From F1-60-MAGs149 sp037133755 (GTDB lineage Bacteria; Actinomycetota; Thermoleophilia; Gaiellales; F1-60-MAGs149): a stretch of 64,000 bases of DNA. Where the stretch lies: NCBI GenBank assembly GCA_037133755.1, contig JBAXNN010000010.1, positions 1-64,000 on the forward strand, given 5' to 3'. The notes under the pieces were generated by a model. It did not search any database, was not told the origin of the DNA, and saw nothing but the letters and a program-made list of their open reading frames with translations. Position numbers and translations under genes: made by a program. Below are positions 7,989 through 16,332 of this stretch, one piece after another (the stretch's first letter is position 1; every line of letters starts with the position of its first letter).

Positions 7989-9071
7989 CTAAACGTTGAA
8001 GCGCACGTTGAGGACATCACCGTCTTGGACGATGTAGTCCTTGCCCTCAACGCGCAACTGGCCGAGCTTCGTCGCCTCGGCGCGGGAGCCCGCATCGACG
8101 AGGTCCTTCCAGTTGATCACCTCGGCGCGGATGAAGCCGCGCGCGATGTCGGTGTGGATCTTGCCGCCCGCCTCGACCGCGTTCGAGCCCTTGCGGATCG
8201 TCCAGGCCCAGACGTCCTTGGGGCCGGCGGTAAAGAACGTGATCAGCTCGAGCATGCGGAAGGCAGCGGCGGCGACGCGCGGTGCGCTCGGCTCCTCCTG
8301 CCCGATCTCGGCGAGGAACATCGCGCGCTCCTCGGGATCGTCGATCTCGGCGAGTTCGGCCTCGAAGCGGCCGGCCACCGCTACGACCTCGGCGTCGCCC
8401 GCGTACGCCTTGAGCGCCGCAACGCCGTCGGGGTCGCCGGACTCAGAGGTGTTGGCGACGTACATCATCGGCTTGAGCGTGAGGAGCTCGAGCTGCACCT
8501 CGGCGGGCAGGTCGCCCTTCTTCGCGAAGGTACGCGCCGTCTGGCCGGCATCGAGATGCGCGGCGAGCTCGGCCAGGAGATCGGCCTCGGTCTTCGCATC
8601 CTTCTGCCCCACCTGCACGGCACGCTGCAGGCGCTCGGTGCGCTTGGAGATGAGCATGCCGTCGGCGAACAGCAGCTCGAGGTCGACGCCCTCGGCATCC
8701 CCGGCCGGGTCGATGCGGCCATCGACATGGAAGACCGCGTCGTCCTCGAACGTACGCACGACGTGGATCAGCGCATCCGCAGCACGCAGTGCCTGCAGGA
8801 ACTCGCCGGACAGGCCGCCATCACGACCACCACCACGCTGCAGACCGGCGACATCGACGAGCTGGACCGTCGGCGGCACGAGCTTCTGCGAATCCTCGAC
8901 GGTGGCCAGCGGGGCCATGCGCTCGTCCGGCACCTGCGCGATACCCGTATTAACCGAGACCTCAGTCGCGGCGTAGGGCTGCACCACCACACCCGCGCCC
9001 GTGAGCGCGTTGAAGATGGTGGTCTTGCCGCAGTTGGGCAGACCGATGATCCCGATCTCGAGGCTCGCCAT
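7989..9071 (-). CDS. ychF: Redox-regulated ATPase YchF (Obg-like)
   Basis: A universally conserved P-loop protein of the OBG family, 360 residues, that binds ATP rather than GTP and associates with ribosomes. The G1 motif GLPNCGKTT lies at residues 10-18, the switch/G3 is DVAGL, and the G4 position reads NTSE, the NxxE form that gives YchF its ATP preference. The C-terminal TGS domain ends with IQDGDVLNVRFNV. The length matches the family. The translated end is 2 bases from the family B repeat. The neighbouring PAP2 gene is transcribed toward it in the same direction. Confidence 0.96.
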   Translation of the reverse strand: MASLEIGIIGLPNCGKTTIFNALTGAGVVVQPYAATEVSVNTGIAQVPDERMAPLATVEDSQKLVPPTVQLVDVAGLQRGGGRDGGLSGEFLQALRAADALIHVVRTFEDDAVFHVDGRIDPAGDAEGVDLELLFADGMLISKRTERLQRAVQVGQKDAKTEADLLAELAAHLDAGQTARTFAKKGDLPAEVQLELLTLKPMMYVANTSESGDPDGVAALKAYAGDAEVVAVAGRFEAELAEIDDPEERAMFLAEIGQEEPSAPRVAAAAFRMLELITFFTAGPKDVWAWTIRKGSNAVEAGGKIHTDIARGFIRAEVINWKDLVDAGSRAEATKLGQLRVEGKDYIVQDGDVLNVRFNV

Positions 9072-9098
9072 GCCTCGGACGATATCCGGGGCCGGGTG

Positions 9099-9497
9099 CT
9101 ACCTGCGCCGACGCGCGGGCAGCAGCGCCCGCGAGACGCGTCCCGTGACCGCGCCCAGGGCGTAGCCCGCGACCACATCGCTCGGGTGATGCACGCCCAG
9201 ATACACGCGACTACCGGCCATCGCCAGCGCCGCGAGCTTGAGCGGCAACCGCGCAGCGGGCACGGCCTGCCCGAGCACGAGCGAGGCGGCCGCCGACATC
9301 GCAGCGTGCGACGACGGAAACGATGACGACGTCGGGGCGTCGATCAGCTGCGGCGCGTCCTCGTGCTGCGGGCGCTCGCGATTGGTGAGCTGCTTGACGC
9401 CGTAGTTGACCGCGAGAGTGCCCCACACGGCGACGGCCACAGCCACTGCGGGTCGCGGGTCGCGGCGCGCGAGCGCGACGAGACCGCCGAGCGCCAC
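9099..9497 (-). CDS. PAP2 family phosphatase, annotated from first usable start codon
   Basis: An integral membrane phosphatase of the PAP2 superfamily, acting on lipid phosphates or diphosphates. The three active-site motifs are visible: KQLTNRERP, FPSSHAAMSAA (PSGH-like), and SRVYLGVHHPSDVVAG. Family-like sequence continues upstream in the same frame (LRHPDRDHVVAGFSKLGNSGVGW) for about 40 codons, up to the stop of the DUF3107 gene at 9625, but none of those codons is ATG, GTG or TTG. Either initiation is at a rare codon such as CTG (9588-9590) or the protein really begins at GTG 9497 without its first helix. The catalytic motifs are present in either case. Confidence 0.8.
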   Translation of the reverse strand: MALGGLVALARRDPRPAVAVAVAVWGTLAVNYGVKQLTNRERPQHEDAPQLIDAPTSSSFPSSHAAMSAAASLVLGQAVPAARLPLKLAALAMAGSRVYLGVHHPSDVVAGYALGAVTGRVSRALLPARRRR

Positions 9498-9624
9498 CCA
9501 GCCGACGCCGGAGTTGCCGAGTTTCGAGAAGCCCGCGACAACATGGTCGCGGTCGGGATGGCGCAGCTGCGCCGCCGCGGACAGCAGCAGGTCGTCGACA
9601 GCGCTAACCGCCCCGGCGAGCGGG

Positions 9625-9840
9625 CTAGAAGCCGACGCGCGAGTCCTTCGAGTGCACGCGCACCCACGCGACCTGACTGGCGCGGACGTGCAGTGCGCCG
9701 CTGTCGCCGGGCAGCTCGACGAGCTCCTCGTCGTTCTTCTCGACCGCCTTCAGCAGCTTCTTCGTCGCCGCGTCGTCCAGCGAGGCGCTCGCAGCGCCAC
9801 CACCGACGAAACCGATCTCGACACGCGTGTTCTCTGCCAT
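9625..9840 (-). CDS. DUF3107 family protein
   Basis: A 71-residue soluble protein beginning MAENTRVEIGF and ending in HSKDSRVGF. It matches the small actinobacterial DUF3107 family (often annotated as ATP-binding) by its length, the VEIGF start, the central LPGDSGALHVRASQVAWVRV and the end. Function is unknown. Its start overlaps the stop of the upstream epimerase gene (TGATG at 9838-9842), implying coupled translation, and its own stop abuts the PAP2 reading frame. I am confident of the family and not of any role. Confidence 0.75.
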   Translation of the reverse strand: MAENTRVEIGFVGGGAASASLDDAATKKLLKAVEKNDEELVELPGDSGALHVRASQVAWVRVHSKDSRVGF

Positions 9841-10259
9841 CAGTGCGAACCTCCAGGTTGGACGAGCTCGAGCAGGACACCCTGCACGGCCTCGGGATGA
9901 ATGAATGCGACCTGCAAACCGAAGAGGCCGGCGCGCGGCTGCTCGTCGATCATTTCGACGCCCTCGGCGACCAGGCGGGCGACCTCGGCCTCGATATCGC
10001 CGACCTCGTACGCCACGTGGTGCATGCCCTCGCCGCGCTTCGCGATGAAGCGACCGACGGGCGTGTCCTCGCTGTACGGCGCGACGAGTTCGAGCATCGG
10101 GCCCTGCGGCGTGCGGATCGCGAGCGCGCGGGTGCCAAGAGCTTCGGAGTCCTGACCGTGGTCGACAACGGCGCCAACCAAGAGCGCCCAGCGCTCGGCA
10201 GCAGACTCCAGATCCGCAACGGCGATGCCGAGGTGATGAATGCCAATGGCGCCCTGCAC
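9840..10259 (-). CDS. mce: Methylmalonyl-CoA epimerase (VOC superfamily)
   Basis: A metal-dependent epimerase that interconverts (S)- and (R)-methylmalonyl-CoA in propionate metabolism. The 139 residues form two beta-alpha-beta-beta-beta units with the metal ligands expected in IHHLGIAVADLE (His), GMHHVAYEV (His) and VLLELVQP (Glu). The length and the GMHHVAYEV motif are standard for this subgroup of the vicinal oxygen chelate family. Methylmalonyl-CoA mutase is not in the window. The gene is translationally coupled to the DUF3107 gene. Confidence 0.9.
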   Translation of the reverse strand: MQGAIGIHHLGIAVADLESAAERWALLVGAVVDHGQDSEALGTRALAIRTPQGPMLELVAPYSEDTPVGRFIAKRGEGMHHVAYEVGDIEAEVARLVAEGVEMIDEQPRAGLFGLQVAFIHPEAVQGVLLELVQPGGSH

Positions 10260-10286
10260 GAGGCAGAAGCGTATCGGAGCCTGCGC

Positions 10287-11390
10287 CTAGACCACGCGCT
10301 CGAGGCGCGGGTTCGGCAGGGGCTCACGACCGACCTTGCCGCCGGGCTTGCCATCGACCATCACGACGTCCGCCGTGAAGTCGCACGAACCGCGGATCAG
10401 CGCCGAGCCCACACCGTACGAGTCGACCGGCACCCCAGCCGTCTCGAACTCACGGATCTTCGCGGCGGTGAAGCCGCCGGAGACGACGATGCGGACGTCT
10501 TCGAAGCCCGCCGTATCGAGTGCGCTGCGCACGTTCCAGACCAGCTGCGGGTTGACGCCACGCGGATCGAAGCGACCCATCATGTCCCACAGCGAGCTAT
10601 CGACCATCGTCCCCGACGTGTCGAGGCGGACACCCCACAGGCGCTCGCCAAGGGCCTCGGCGACGCGCACCGCGGTGCCGGGACAGTCGTTGTCGAAATC
10701 AACGAGGACGACGAGGTTCTGACCCGGATCGGAGCACCGTGCGAAGGCCTCGGCGGCCGCGACGGTGTCGCCGTTGTACGCCGCGATCAGGCCGTGCGGG
10801 ACGGTGCCGAGGCCGCGCTCGCCCCACCAGTCGGCCTGGGCGTCGGTCGAGACGCCGATCGCGCCGGCGATGTGGGCGGCGTAGCCATCGCCGGTCTGCA
10901 CGCGGTAGTGATCGTGCCGGGCGGGGAAGTACATGATCGGCTTCGGCGAGGCGGCCTGTACGACCTCGCGGACGTTCGTGGCGACGAGGCTGCGACGCGC
11001 AAGGCTGCCGAGGTAGACGGTCTCGAGATGACAGAAGTACGTGTAGTCACCCTCGATCGTCAGCACGCTCTCCCACGGCGAAATCTCGTCGCCGTCGTAG
11101 AGCGCGTGCACGACGAGGTCATCCCAGCCGGCCTCCCACGTGCCGTCTTCGCGAACGAGGCCGGCGCACTCGCGCAGCGTGGCGATCGCCTCATCAACGC
11201 CGCCGAGCACCGACGAGCCGCGCTGGAACACCTGCACCAGCACGCGCGGGCGGTGCGCATCGCGCACCAAGACCTTCTGCGTGTGGTTGAAGTACGCGTC
11301 CGAATACCAGCCCGAGCGGATCTTCTCGATCGGCAGGTCGAACACCTCCGAGGGGAGGCGGGTCTTGGTGGTGCGGGGCAGAGTGCTCAT
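10287..11390 (-). CDS. pncB: Nicotinate phosphoribosyltransferase
   Basis: An enzyme of NAD salvage that joins nicotinate and PRPP with ATP to make nicotinate mononucleotide. The 367 residues include the family features DAYFNHTQKVL near the start, the central YFPARHDHY, DTSGTMVDSSLWDM and IVVSGGFTAAKIREFE, and the phosphate-binding SYGVGSALI near residue 325. It is of the shorter type common in Actinobacteria and Archaea. It diverges from hutD with 68 bases between starts, and no regulator is adjacent. Confidence 0.85.
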   Translation of the reverse strand: MSTLPRTTKTRLPSEVFDLPIEKIRSGWYSDAYFNHTQKVLVRDAHRPRVLVQVFQRGSSVLGGVDEAIATLRECAGLVREDGTWEAGWDDLVVHALYDGDEISPWESVLTIEGDYTYFCHLETVYLGSLARRSLVATNVREVVQAASPKPIMYFPARHDHYRVQTGDGYAAHIAGAIGVSTDAQADWWGERGLGTVPHGLIAAYNGDTVAAAEAFARCSDPGQNLVVLVDFDNDCPGTAVRVAEALGERLWGVRLDTSGTMVDSSLWDMMGRFDPRGVNPQLVWNVRSALDTAGFEDVRIVVSGGFTAAKIREFETAGVPVDSYGVGSALIRGSCDFTADVVMVDGKPGGKVGREPLPNPRLERVV

Positions 11391-11458
11391 CGTCGACGAC
11401 GTGCGTTGGCGGGATCGTACAGGCGCCGCGGATCCGGGGGCGTGCGCATACTCCTGCC

Positions 11459-12022
11459 ATGGCTCTGATCACACACCTGCCCGCCTCGGACTACGTCGCC
11501 ATGCCGTGGCGCAATGGCGCCGGCACGACGCACGAGATCGCGATTGATGACACCCCCGGTGCATCCGGTGCGCCGTTCCGCTGGCGGCTCTCGATGGCCG
11601 ACCTGGCGGGTGACGGCCCGTTCTCGGAAATCGGGGACGTGGATCGCATCCTCGTGCTGCTCGCCGGTGATGACGTCGAGCTGACGATCGACGGTGCGGC
11701 CCCTGCGCCGCTCGGGCGCCACGAGGCGATCGCGTTTCCGGGCGACGTACCGACGAGCCTGACGATGGCTCCGGGCTCCGGTCGCGACCTCAACCTGATG
11801 TGGGATCGCACGCGCGCCAACGGCACGGTCGAAGTGCTGCAGATCGGCGACGAGCGGTCGCTCGCAGCGCCGATCGCCTTCGCGATCGCCCTCGGCGGTT
11901 CCGCGACCGTCGCGGTCGATGACGAGGAGCACGCGCTCGGCGAGCAGGACGCGCTGCAGCTCGACGGCGGTGGGACGCTCGCGGTGATCGACGGCGAGGT
12001 CTACCTCGCCACGATCAGCTAG
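11459..12022 (+). CDS. hutD: HutD/Ves family cupin protein
   Basis: A 187-residue double-stranded beta-helix protein with the HutD signature at the N terminus (MPWRNGAGTTHEIAIDD) and FRWRLSMADLAGDGPFSEIGDVDRIL. HutD proteins occur in histidine-utilisation loci and are thought to bind a pathway intermediate such as formylglutamate or urocanate. The convergent histidine ammonia-lyase gene beside it supports that link. The two genes overlap by 4 bases and share CTAG for both stops. No other hut genes (hutU, hutI) are present. Confidence 0.88.
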   Translation: MALITHLPASDYVAMPWRNGAGTTHEIAIDDTPGASGAPFRWRLSMADLAGDGPFSEIGDVDRILVLLAGDDVELTIDGAAPAPLGRHEAIAFPGDVPTSLTMAPGSGRDLNLMWDRTRANGTVEVLQIGDERSLAAPIAFAIALGGSATVAVDDEEHALGEQDALQLDGGGTLAVIDGEVYLATIS

Positions 12023-13524
12023 CCGAAGACGCCGACGCGAATCGCCTCGGCGACCGCCTCGAACTCCGCAGACTGGGAGCGATCCTCGACGAGCGGTGGC
12101 GAGAGTGCGCGCACCTTTGCGTACTCGGCTTCGAGCTTCGGCCCCGACAACAGGGGGCGGCGCAGATCGAAGCCCTGGGCGGCGGCGATCAGCTCCACCG
12201 CGACGACGCGCCGTGCCAGCGCGAGCACTTGCAGCGCCTGCAGTCCGGCGGTCGCACCCATCGAGTTGAAGTCCTCCTGCCCGGCGCTGGTCGGCAGGCT
12301 GCCGACACCGGCGGGGTGCGACAGGACGGCGCCCTCGGCAACGAGGCTCGCGGCCATGTACTGCGCGATCATCAGGCCGGACTTCGTGCCCGGCTCTGCG
12401 ATCAGGAACGGCGGCAGCGCGTGCGGATCGCCACTGCGGCCATCCATCAGGCGGAAGATGCGGCGCTCGGAGAACGCTGCGAGTTCCTGGACGGCGATGG
12501 TCAGCATGTCGAGCGGGAGCGAGAGCGGCTGGCCGTGGAAATTGCCGCCACTGAGCACATCGCCGTCCTCGACGAACAGCAGCGGATTATCGGTGACGGC
12601 ACCGAACTCGGGCTCGAGCGCACGATCGACGTAGGCAAGGGCCTCGCCCACCGCGCCCAGAACCTGCGGAATGCACCGCAGCGTGTAGGCATCCTGCACG
12701 CGGTCGCAGTCGACGTGGCTCTCGCGCATCTCCGACCCGTCGATCAACTCCAACAGGCGCGCGGCGACAGCCTGCTGCTCCGAGCGATTGCGCAGGACGT
12801 GCAGTCGCGGGTCGAACGGTGCCGACGAGCCGAGCAGCGCATCGACGCTCATCGCGGCGGCAACCTGCGCAGCGGCGTAGAGGCGCTCGGCCTCCGTCAG
12901 GGCGAGGGCGCCAATCGACGCCATCAGGTGTGTGCCGTTGAGCAGCGCGAGCCCCTCCTTGGGGCCGAGCGCGATCGGCTCGACACCGACGAGCCGCAGG
13001 GCAGCAGCACCGTCGATGCGCTCGCCGGCCGGGGAGAACGCCTCGCCTTCGCCAATCAGCACGAGCGCAACGTGGGCGAGCGGCGCGAGGTCGCCACTGG
13101 CACCGACCGACCCGCGCGACGGCACGACGGGCGTGACGCCAGCGTTGAGCAGTTCGACGAGCAACTCCACGATGTCGATACGCACGCCGGAGTGGCCGCG
13201 CGACAACGACGCCGCCAGCAGCAAGAGCATGCCCCGCACCACATCGACGGACAACGGATCACCGACACCGACGGCGTGGCTACGGACGATATTGACCTGG
13301 AGCTCGGAGAGCTGGTCATCGGGGATGCGGACCGACTCGAGCGAACCAAAGCCCGTCGTCACGCCGTAGACCGCCTGCCCTTCGCCCGCGACGCGAGCAA
13401 TGAGCTCGGCGGCCGCTGCGATGCCCGCGCGGGCATGCTCGCCGAGCGCGACATCGGCGTCGCCACACGCGACGGCGACGACCTCCGCGCGGGCCAATGC
13501 GCCTCCGTCCAGCACGATCTTCAT
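12019..13524 (-). CDS. hutH: Histidine ammonia-lyase
   Basis: Catalyses elimination of ammonia from histidine to give urocanate, the first step of histidine degradation. The Ala-Ser-Gly triplet that cyclises to the MIO electrophile is at residues 142-144 (SRGSVGASGDLAPL). GVTTGFG near residue 55, DNPLLF, SGGNFHG and the PAGVGSLPTSAGQEDFNSMG segment are also characteristic. The length of 501 residues is standard. Two ATGs are possible (13524 and 13533); the first gives the usual MKxVLDG start of the family. The gene lies 7-16 bases after an orphan binding-protein gene in the same direction, and the two may be co-transcribed. Confidence 0.95.
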   Translation of the reverse strand: MKIVLDGGALARAEVVAVACGDADVALGEHARAGIAAAAELIARVAGEGQAVYGVTTGFGSLESVRIPDDQLSELQVNIVRSHAVGVGDPLSVDVVRGMLLLLAASLSRGHSGVRIDIVELLVELLNAGVTPVVPSRGSVGASGDLAPLAHVALVLIGEGEAFSPAGERIDGAAALRLVGVEPIALGPKEGLALLNGTHLMASIGALALTEAERLYAAAQVAAAMSVDALLGSSAPFDPRLHVLRNRSEQQAVAARLLELIDGSEMRESHVDCDRVQDAYTLRCIPQVLGAVGEALAYVDRALEPEFGAVTDNPLLFVEDGDVLSGGNFHGQPLSLPLDMLTIAVQELAAFSERRIFRLMDGRSGDPHALPPFLIAEPGTKSGLMIAQYMAASLVAEGAVLSHPAGVGSLPTSAGQEDFNSMGATAGLQALQVLALARRVVAVELIAAAQGFDLRRPLLSGPKLEAEYAKVRALSPPLVEDRSQSAEFEAVAEAIRVGVFG

Positions 13525-13540
13525 CCGCTTCATGACGGCA

Positions 13541-14623
13541 TCATCGCGCACTCGCGACGGCCTGCGCGAAGGCTCCGTCGATAAGCGCGAGTGGATCCAC
13601 CGGTGCGGCGAGCCAGCCGGCGGCAGTCGCTGCAGCGTCAATCTCTCTGAGGGTCTGGTCGTAGTACTCGCCGCCGGGCAGGAGATCGACGGCATTGGCC
13701 GGCACGTCGTAGAGCGCGTTGCCCGCAAGGTCGGCGTTGACGTCCTCGACCGCGATATCGCCCCGTGCCGCGATGCCCGTCGCGACCGCATCGGGATTAT
13801 CTCGCTCGAAGCTATAGAGGTCCTGCCACGCTCGAATGAAGGCGAGTACCTGCCCCGGGCGCGAGCGCGCAGTCTCCTCGCGCACCACAAGCACCTGGGA
13901 GAGCAGACCCGGCTCATCGCCGGCAGTTGCGATCGGCACAATCGTCGGATCGGCAGCCTGCACCTCGACGGCCTGCACCTCGGTGTCGACCGCCGCATCG
14001 GCGCTGCCATCGAGCAGCAGCACACCCGGTGCGGTCCCACCCGAGCGGACGAGCTGAAGCTGCGTCACCGGCACGTCGTTGGCGGCCAGGATCCCGCGCA
14101 GTAGGAGCTCGCCGTCGGTGCCCGCCGCGTAAGCGACACGCTTGCCGACAAGGCCGGTCACATCGCCGACGTCAGGACGGGCCAGAATCACCTCGCCCGA
14201 GGTGACCGACGTGAGCAGCAGCACGATCCGCAGCTTGGCATCCCGCGAGGCGAGCGCGAGCGCCTCATCCGACGAGACGACCGCAGCATCGGCCGCTCCC
14301 GAGCGCAGCGCCGCGAGAATGGCGTCGCCGGATGCGGGAGGACCGATGCGCATGCTGAGCCCCTCGCGGCCGACAAAACCGAGCGCGGCGCCTGAGCGCA
14401 CGAGGTCGAAGGCGAGCGATGGCTGGCCGGTCAGCCGGAAGATGCCGGGCTCGGCTGGTGTGTCAGCCGGGATCGTCGACGCAGGCACCGTGGCCGTGAG
14501 CGGATCGATCGACGCAGCATCCGTCGACCCGCCGTCCGACGAGCCGCAGGCCGCAACCAGCGCGGCCACGCCGATGCAGGCCATTGCCAGCACGCCCCGC
14601 GTTGCGCTCCTCCCTATGCCCAC
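13541..14623 (-). CDS. Lipoprotein substrate-binding protein, NMT1/SsuA-like, without ABC partners
   Basis: About 360 residues from a GTG start, with a positively charged start, a hydrophobic segment and lipobox VAAC before GSSDGGSTD, so an exported lipid-anchored protein. The rest is a two-lobed periplasmic-binding fold of the NMT1/SsuA type (AALRSGAADAAVVSSDEALAL, GLVGKRVAYAAGTDGE, LVVREETA). Relatives bind taurine, nitrate, sulfonates or thiamine pyrimidines. Linkage to hutH hints at a histidine-related or other ligand but does not prove it. No permease or ATPase gene is adjacent. The start is uncertain. Confidence 0.78.
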   Translation of the reverse strand: MGIGRSATRGVLAMACIGVAALVAACGSSDGGSTDAASIDPLTATVPASTIPADTPAEPGIFRLTGQPSLAFDLVRSGAALGFVGREGLSMRIGPPASGDAILAALRSGAADAAVVSSDEALALASRDAKLRIVLLLTSVTSGEVILARPDVGDVTGLVGKRVAYAAGTDGELLLRGILAANDVPVTQLQLVRSGGTAPGVLLLDGSADAAVDTEVQAVEVQAADPTIVPIATAGDEPGLLSQVLVVREETARSRPGQVLAFIRAWQDLYSFERDNPDAVATGIAARGDIAVEDVNADLAGNALYDVPANAVDLLPGGEYYDQTLREIDAAATAAGWLAAPVDPLALIDGAFAQAVASAR

Positions 14624-14690
14624 GGTCGAATCATGCCGCGCCGCGGCGGATCTCGCTTGGCTCCCTCGCCGTGCGGCACACTGTGAGCGC

Positions 14691-16001
14691 ATGAGCGGCC
14701 CCATCGACTTCTCTCTCACCGCAACCCCAGGCCGCGTGCTGCCGACGGCGGTGCGCGCCGAGGGCTGTCGGATCTGGACCGCTGACGGGCAGGAATGGAT
14801 CGATGCCTGCGGCGGTGCGATGGTGATGAGCGTCGGGCATTGCCATCCACGGCTCGTCGAGGCGCTCAAGCGCCAGGCCGAGCAGCTGACGTTCACCTAC
14901 CGGTTCTCGTTCTCGAACGAACCGATGCTCGAGCTCGCCGAGCTGCTGCGCGAGATCTCGCCGATGCCCGACTCGTGGGCGTTCTTCAACTCGTCCGGCT
15001 CGGAGTCCGTCGAGTCGGCCATCAACCTCGTCTTCCTGTACTGGCAGGAGCTCGGTCGACCGGAGAAGACCGGGCTGATCTCGCGGGTGCCGTCGTACCA
15101 CGGCTCGACGGTCGGCGCCCTCGGGCTGTCGGGGACCGCGCGCCGCGATGACTACGAGGCGCTGCTCGATCCGAACGCGATCGCCCCCACGCCCGGTGCC
15201 GACATCGGTGCGCGCCGCACGCCCGAGGAGGAGTGCGCCTACGCCCTCACCGAGCTTGAGGCCGCGATCGTCGCGCGCGGGCCAGAGACCGTCGGTGCCG
15301 TGTTCCTCGAGCCGATCACCGGCGCCAGCGGGGCAGCGTTGACGCCGCCTGACGGGTACCTCCAGGGCGTCCGCGAGCTCTGCACCCGCTACGAGCTGCT
15401 GATGATCTGCGACGAGACGATCACCGGCTTCGGTCGCACCGGTACCTGGTTCGGCGTCGAACAGTGGCGCGTGGAGCCCGACGTCATCACCTTTGCCAAG
15501 GGTGTGACGAGCGGCATCGTGCCGTTCTCCGGCATGCTGACGGCCGGTTATGTCGCCGAGGTACTGATGCGCCGCCCCGACGGCTTCCCGGTCGGTCACA
15601 CGTTCTCTGGCTACCCGCTCGGATGTGCCGTCGGCGCCGAGATGATCCGCGTGATCCAGGACGAGCAGCTGCTCGAGAACGCCGCCGCGATGGGCGCGCA
15701 TCTGCGCGCTGGCCTCGACCGCATCGCCACCGCCAGCCCCCACGTCGGCCAGGTCCGCGGCATGGGCCTCTTGCAGGGCATCGAACTCGTCGAGGACCGC
15801 GACACCCTCTCCCCGCGCGCCGGCGCGACCGCCCGCGTGGTCGCCGCGGCGCGCGAACAGCACCTGATGATCTACTCGTGCGTCACGCGTGTCGGGAGTC
15901 GCGTGGTCGAGGCTGTCATGCTGGCGCCACCACTCAATATCAGCGGGGCCGATGTGGACATCGTCCTCGCTCGCCTCGAAGGAGCGATGGAAGCCGCATG
16001 A
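14691..16001 (+). CDS. Class III PLP-dependent aminotransferase
   Basis: A 436-residue fold-type I aminotransferase of class III (the omega-aminotransferase group). The cofactor Asp is in MICDETITGFGRTG (D241) and the Schiff-base lysine is K270 in ITFAKGVTSG; HPRLVEAL and SSGSESVESAI are also conserved. The substrate may be an amino acid, a diamine or a beta-amino acid; sequence alone does not decide. Sequence in the same frame extends upstream, but it overlaps the divergent lipoprotein gene and lacks family similarity, so ATG 14691 is the start. The stop overlaps the next start as ATGA. Confidence 0.9.
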   Translation: MSGPIDFSLTATPGRVLPTAVRAEGCRIWTADGQEWIDACGGAMVMSVGHCHPRLVEALKRQAEQLTFTYRFSFSNEPMLELAELLREISPMPDSWAFFNSSGSESVESAINLVFLYWQELGRPEKTGLISRVPSYHGSTVGALGLSGTARRDDYEALLDPNAIAPTPGADIGARRTPEEECAYALTELEAAIVARGPETVGAVFLEPITGASGAALTPPDGYLQGVRELCTRYELLMICDETITGFGRTGTWFGVEQWRVEPDVITFAKGVTSGIVPFSGMLTAGYVAEVLMRRPDGFPVGHTFSGYPLGCAVGAEMIRVIQDEQLLENAAAMGAHLRAGLDRIATASPHVGQVRGMGLLQGIELVEDRDTLSPRAGATARVVAAAREQHLMIYSCVTRVGSRVVEAVMLAPPLNISGADVDIVLARLEGAMEAA

Positions 16002-16294
16002 CCGAGATGGATGACGCCGCAGCGATGTACCGAGCGGCCGTTGACGTCGCCCTGACGGGCGAGGTCGGCATGGCTCCCGACTTCGATCGCCACCTGCAGG
16101 AAGAGGTCTGGCGCTTGCTCTGCAACGACCGCGACCGCCTGCTGACCTACTGCCAGCGCATGGGCATCATCGTGACGAAGCTGACCACCCGGCAGACGCT
16201 GAAGAGCGACAAGCCGATCTTCGAACTGATCGTCACCGGCGACGACGCCGACACCGTCCGGAAGCTCGCCGGGCGCGATCGTCCGATCCGGTAG
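15998..16294 (+). CDS. Hypothetical protein (98 aa) coupled to the aminotransferase
   Basis: A soluble, mixed-charge protein with no recognised motif. The N-terminal half looks helical (DFDRHLQEEVWRLLCNDRDRLLTYCQRMGI) and the C-terminal half has strands (IIVTKLTTRQTLKSDKPIFELIVTGDD), which might be a small alpha-beta domain. Its ATG overlaps the aminotransferase stop (ATGA, 15998-16001), so the two are probably co-translated. Base composition matches the surroundings. It could be an accessory subunit or an unrelated passenger. Confidence 0.6.
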   Translation: MTEMDDAAAMYRAAVDVALTGEVGMAPDFDRHLQEEVWRLLCNDRDRLLTYCQRMGIIVTKLTTRQTLKSDKPIFELIVTGDDADTVRKLAGRDRPIR

Positions 16295-16305
16295 CCCCGT
16301 GGTGG

Positions 16306-16321
16306 CAGGTTCACGAACCTG
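16306..16321. promoter_or_regulatory. CAGGTTC/GAACCTG palindrome before proB
   Basis: A perfect 7-bp inverted repeat with a 2-base centre lies 11 bases upstream of the first proB start codon and just after the previous stop. The size and position suit an operator or a short mRNA hairpin over the start region. It is not the actinobacterial SOS box, whose GAAC/GTTC halves have the opposite order. Chance cannot be excluded. Confidence 0.35.
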
Positions 16322-16332
16322 ACCTCCGTACC

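Noticed and set aside
9363..11468. Rightward open frame of about 700 codons across the PAP2, DUF3107, epimerase and pncB genes
   Set aside because: Antisense to four genes with clear family motifs; no motif of its own.
12019..14040. A single long leftward protein starting near 14040 and containing HutH at its end
   Set aside because: The part before 13533 is antisense-like filler overlapping the binding lipoprotein in another frame; the histidine ammonia-lyase family begins at MKIVLDG.
16306..16321. SOS (LexA) box
   Set aside because: The palindrome has GTTC...GAAC order with a 2-base centre, while the actinobacterial SOS box is GAAC-N4-GTTC.
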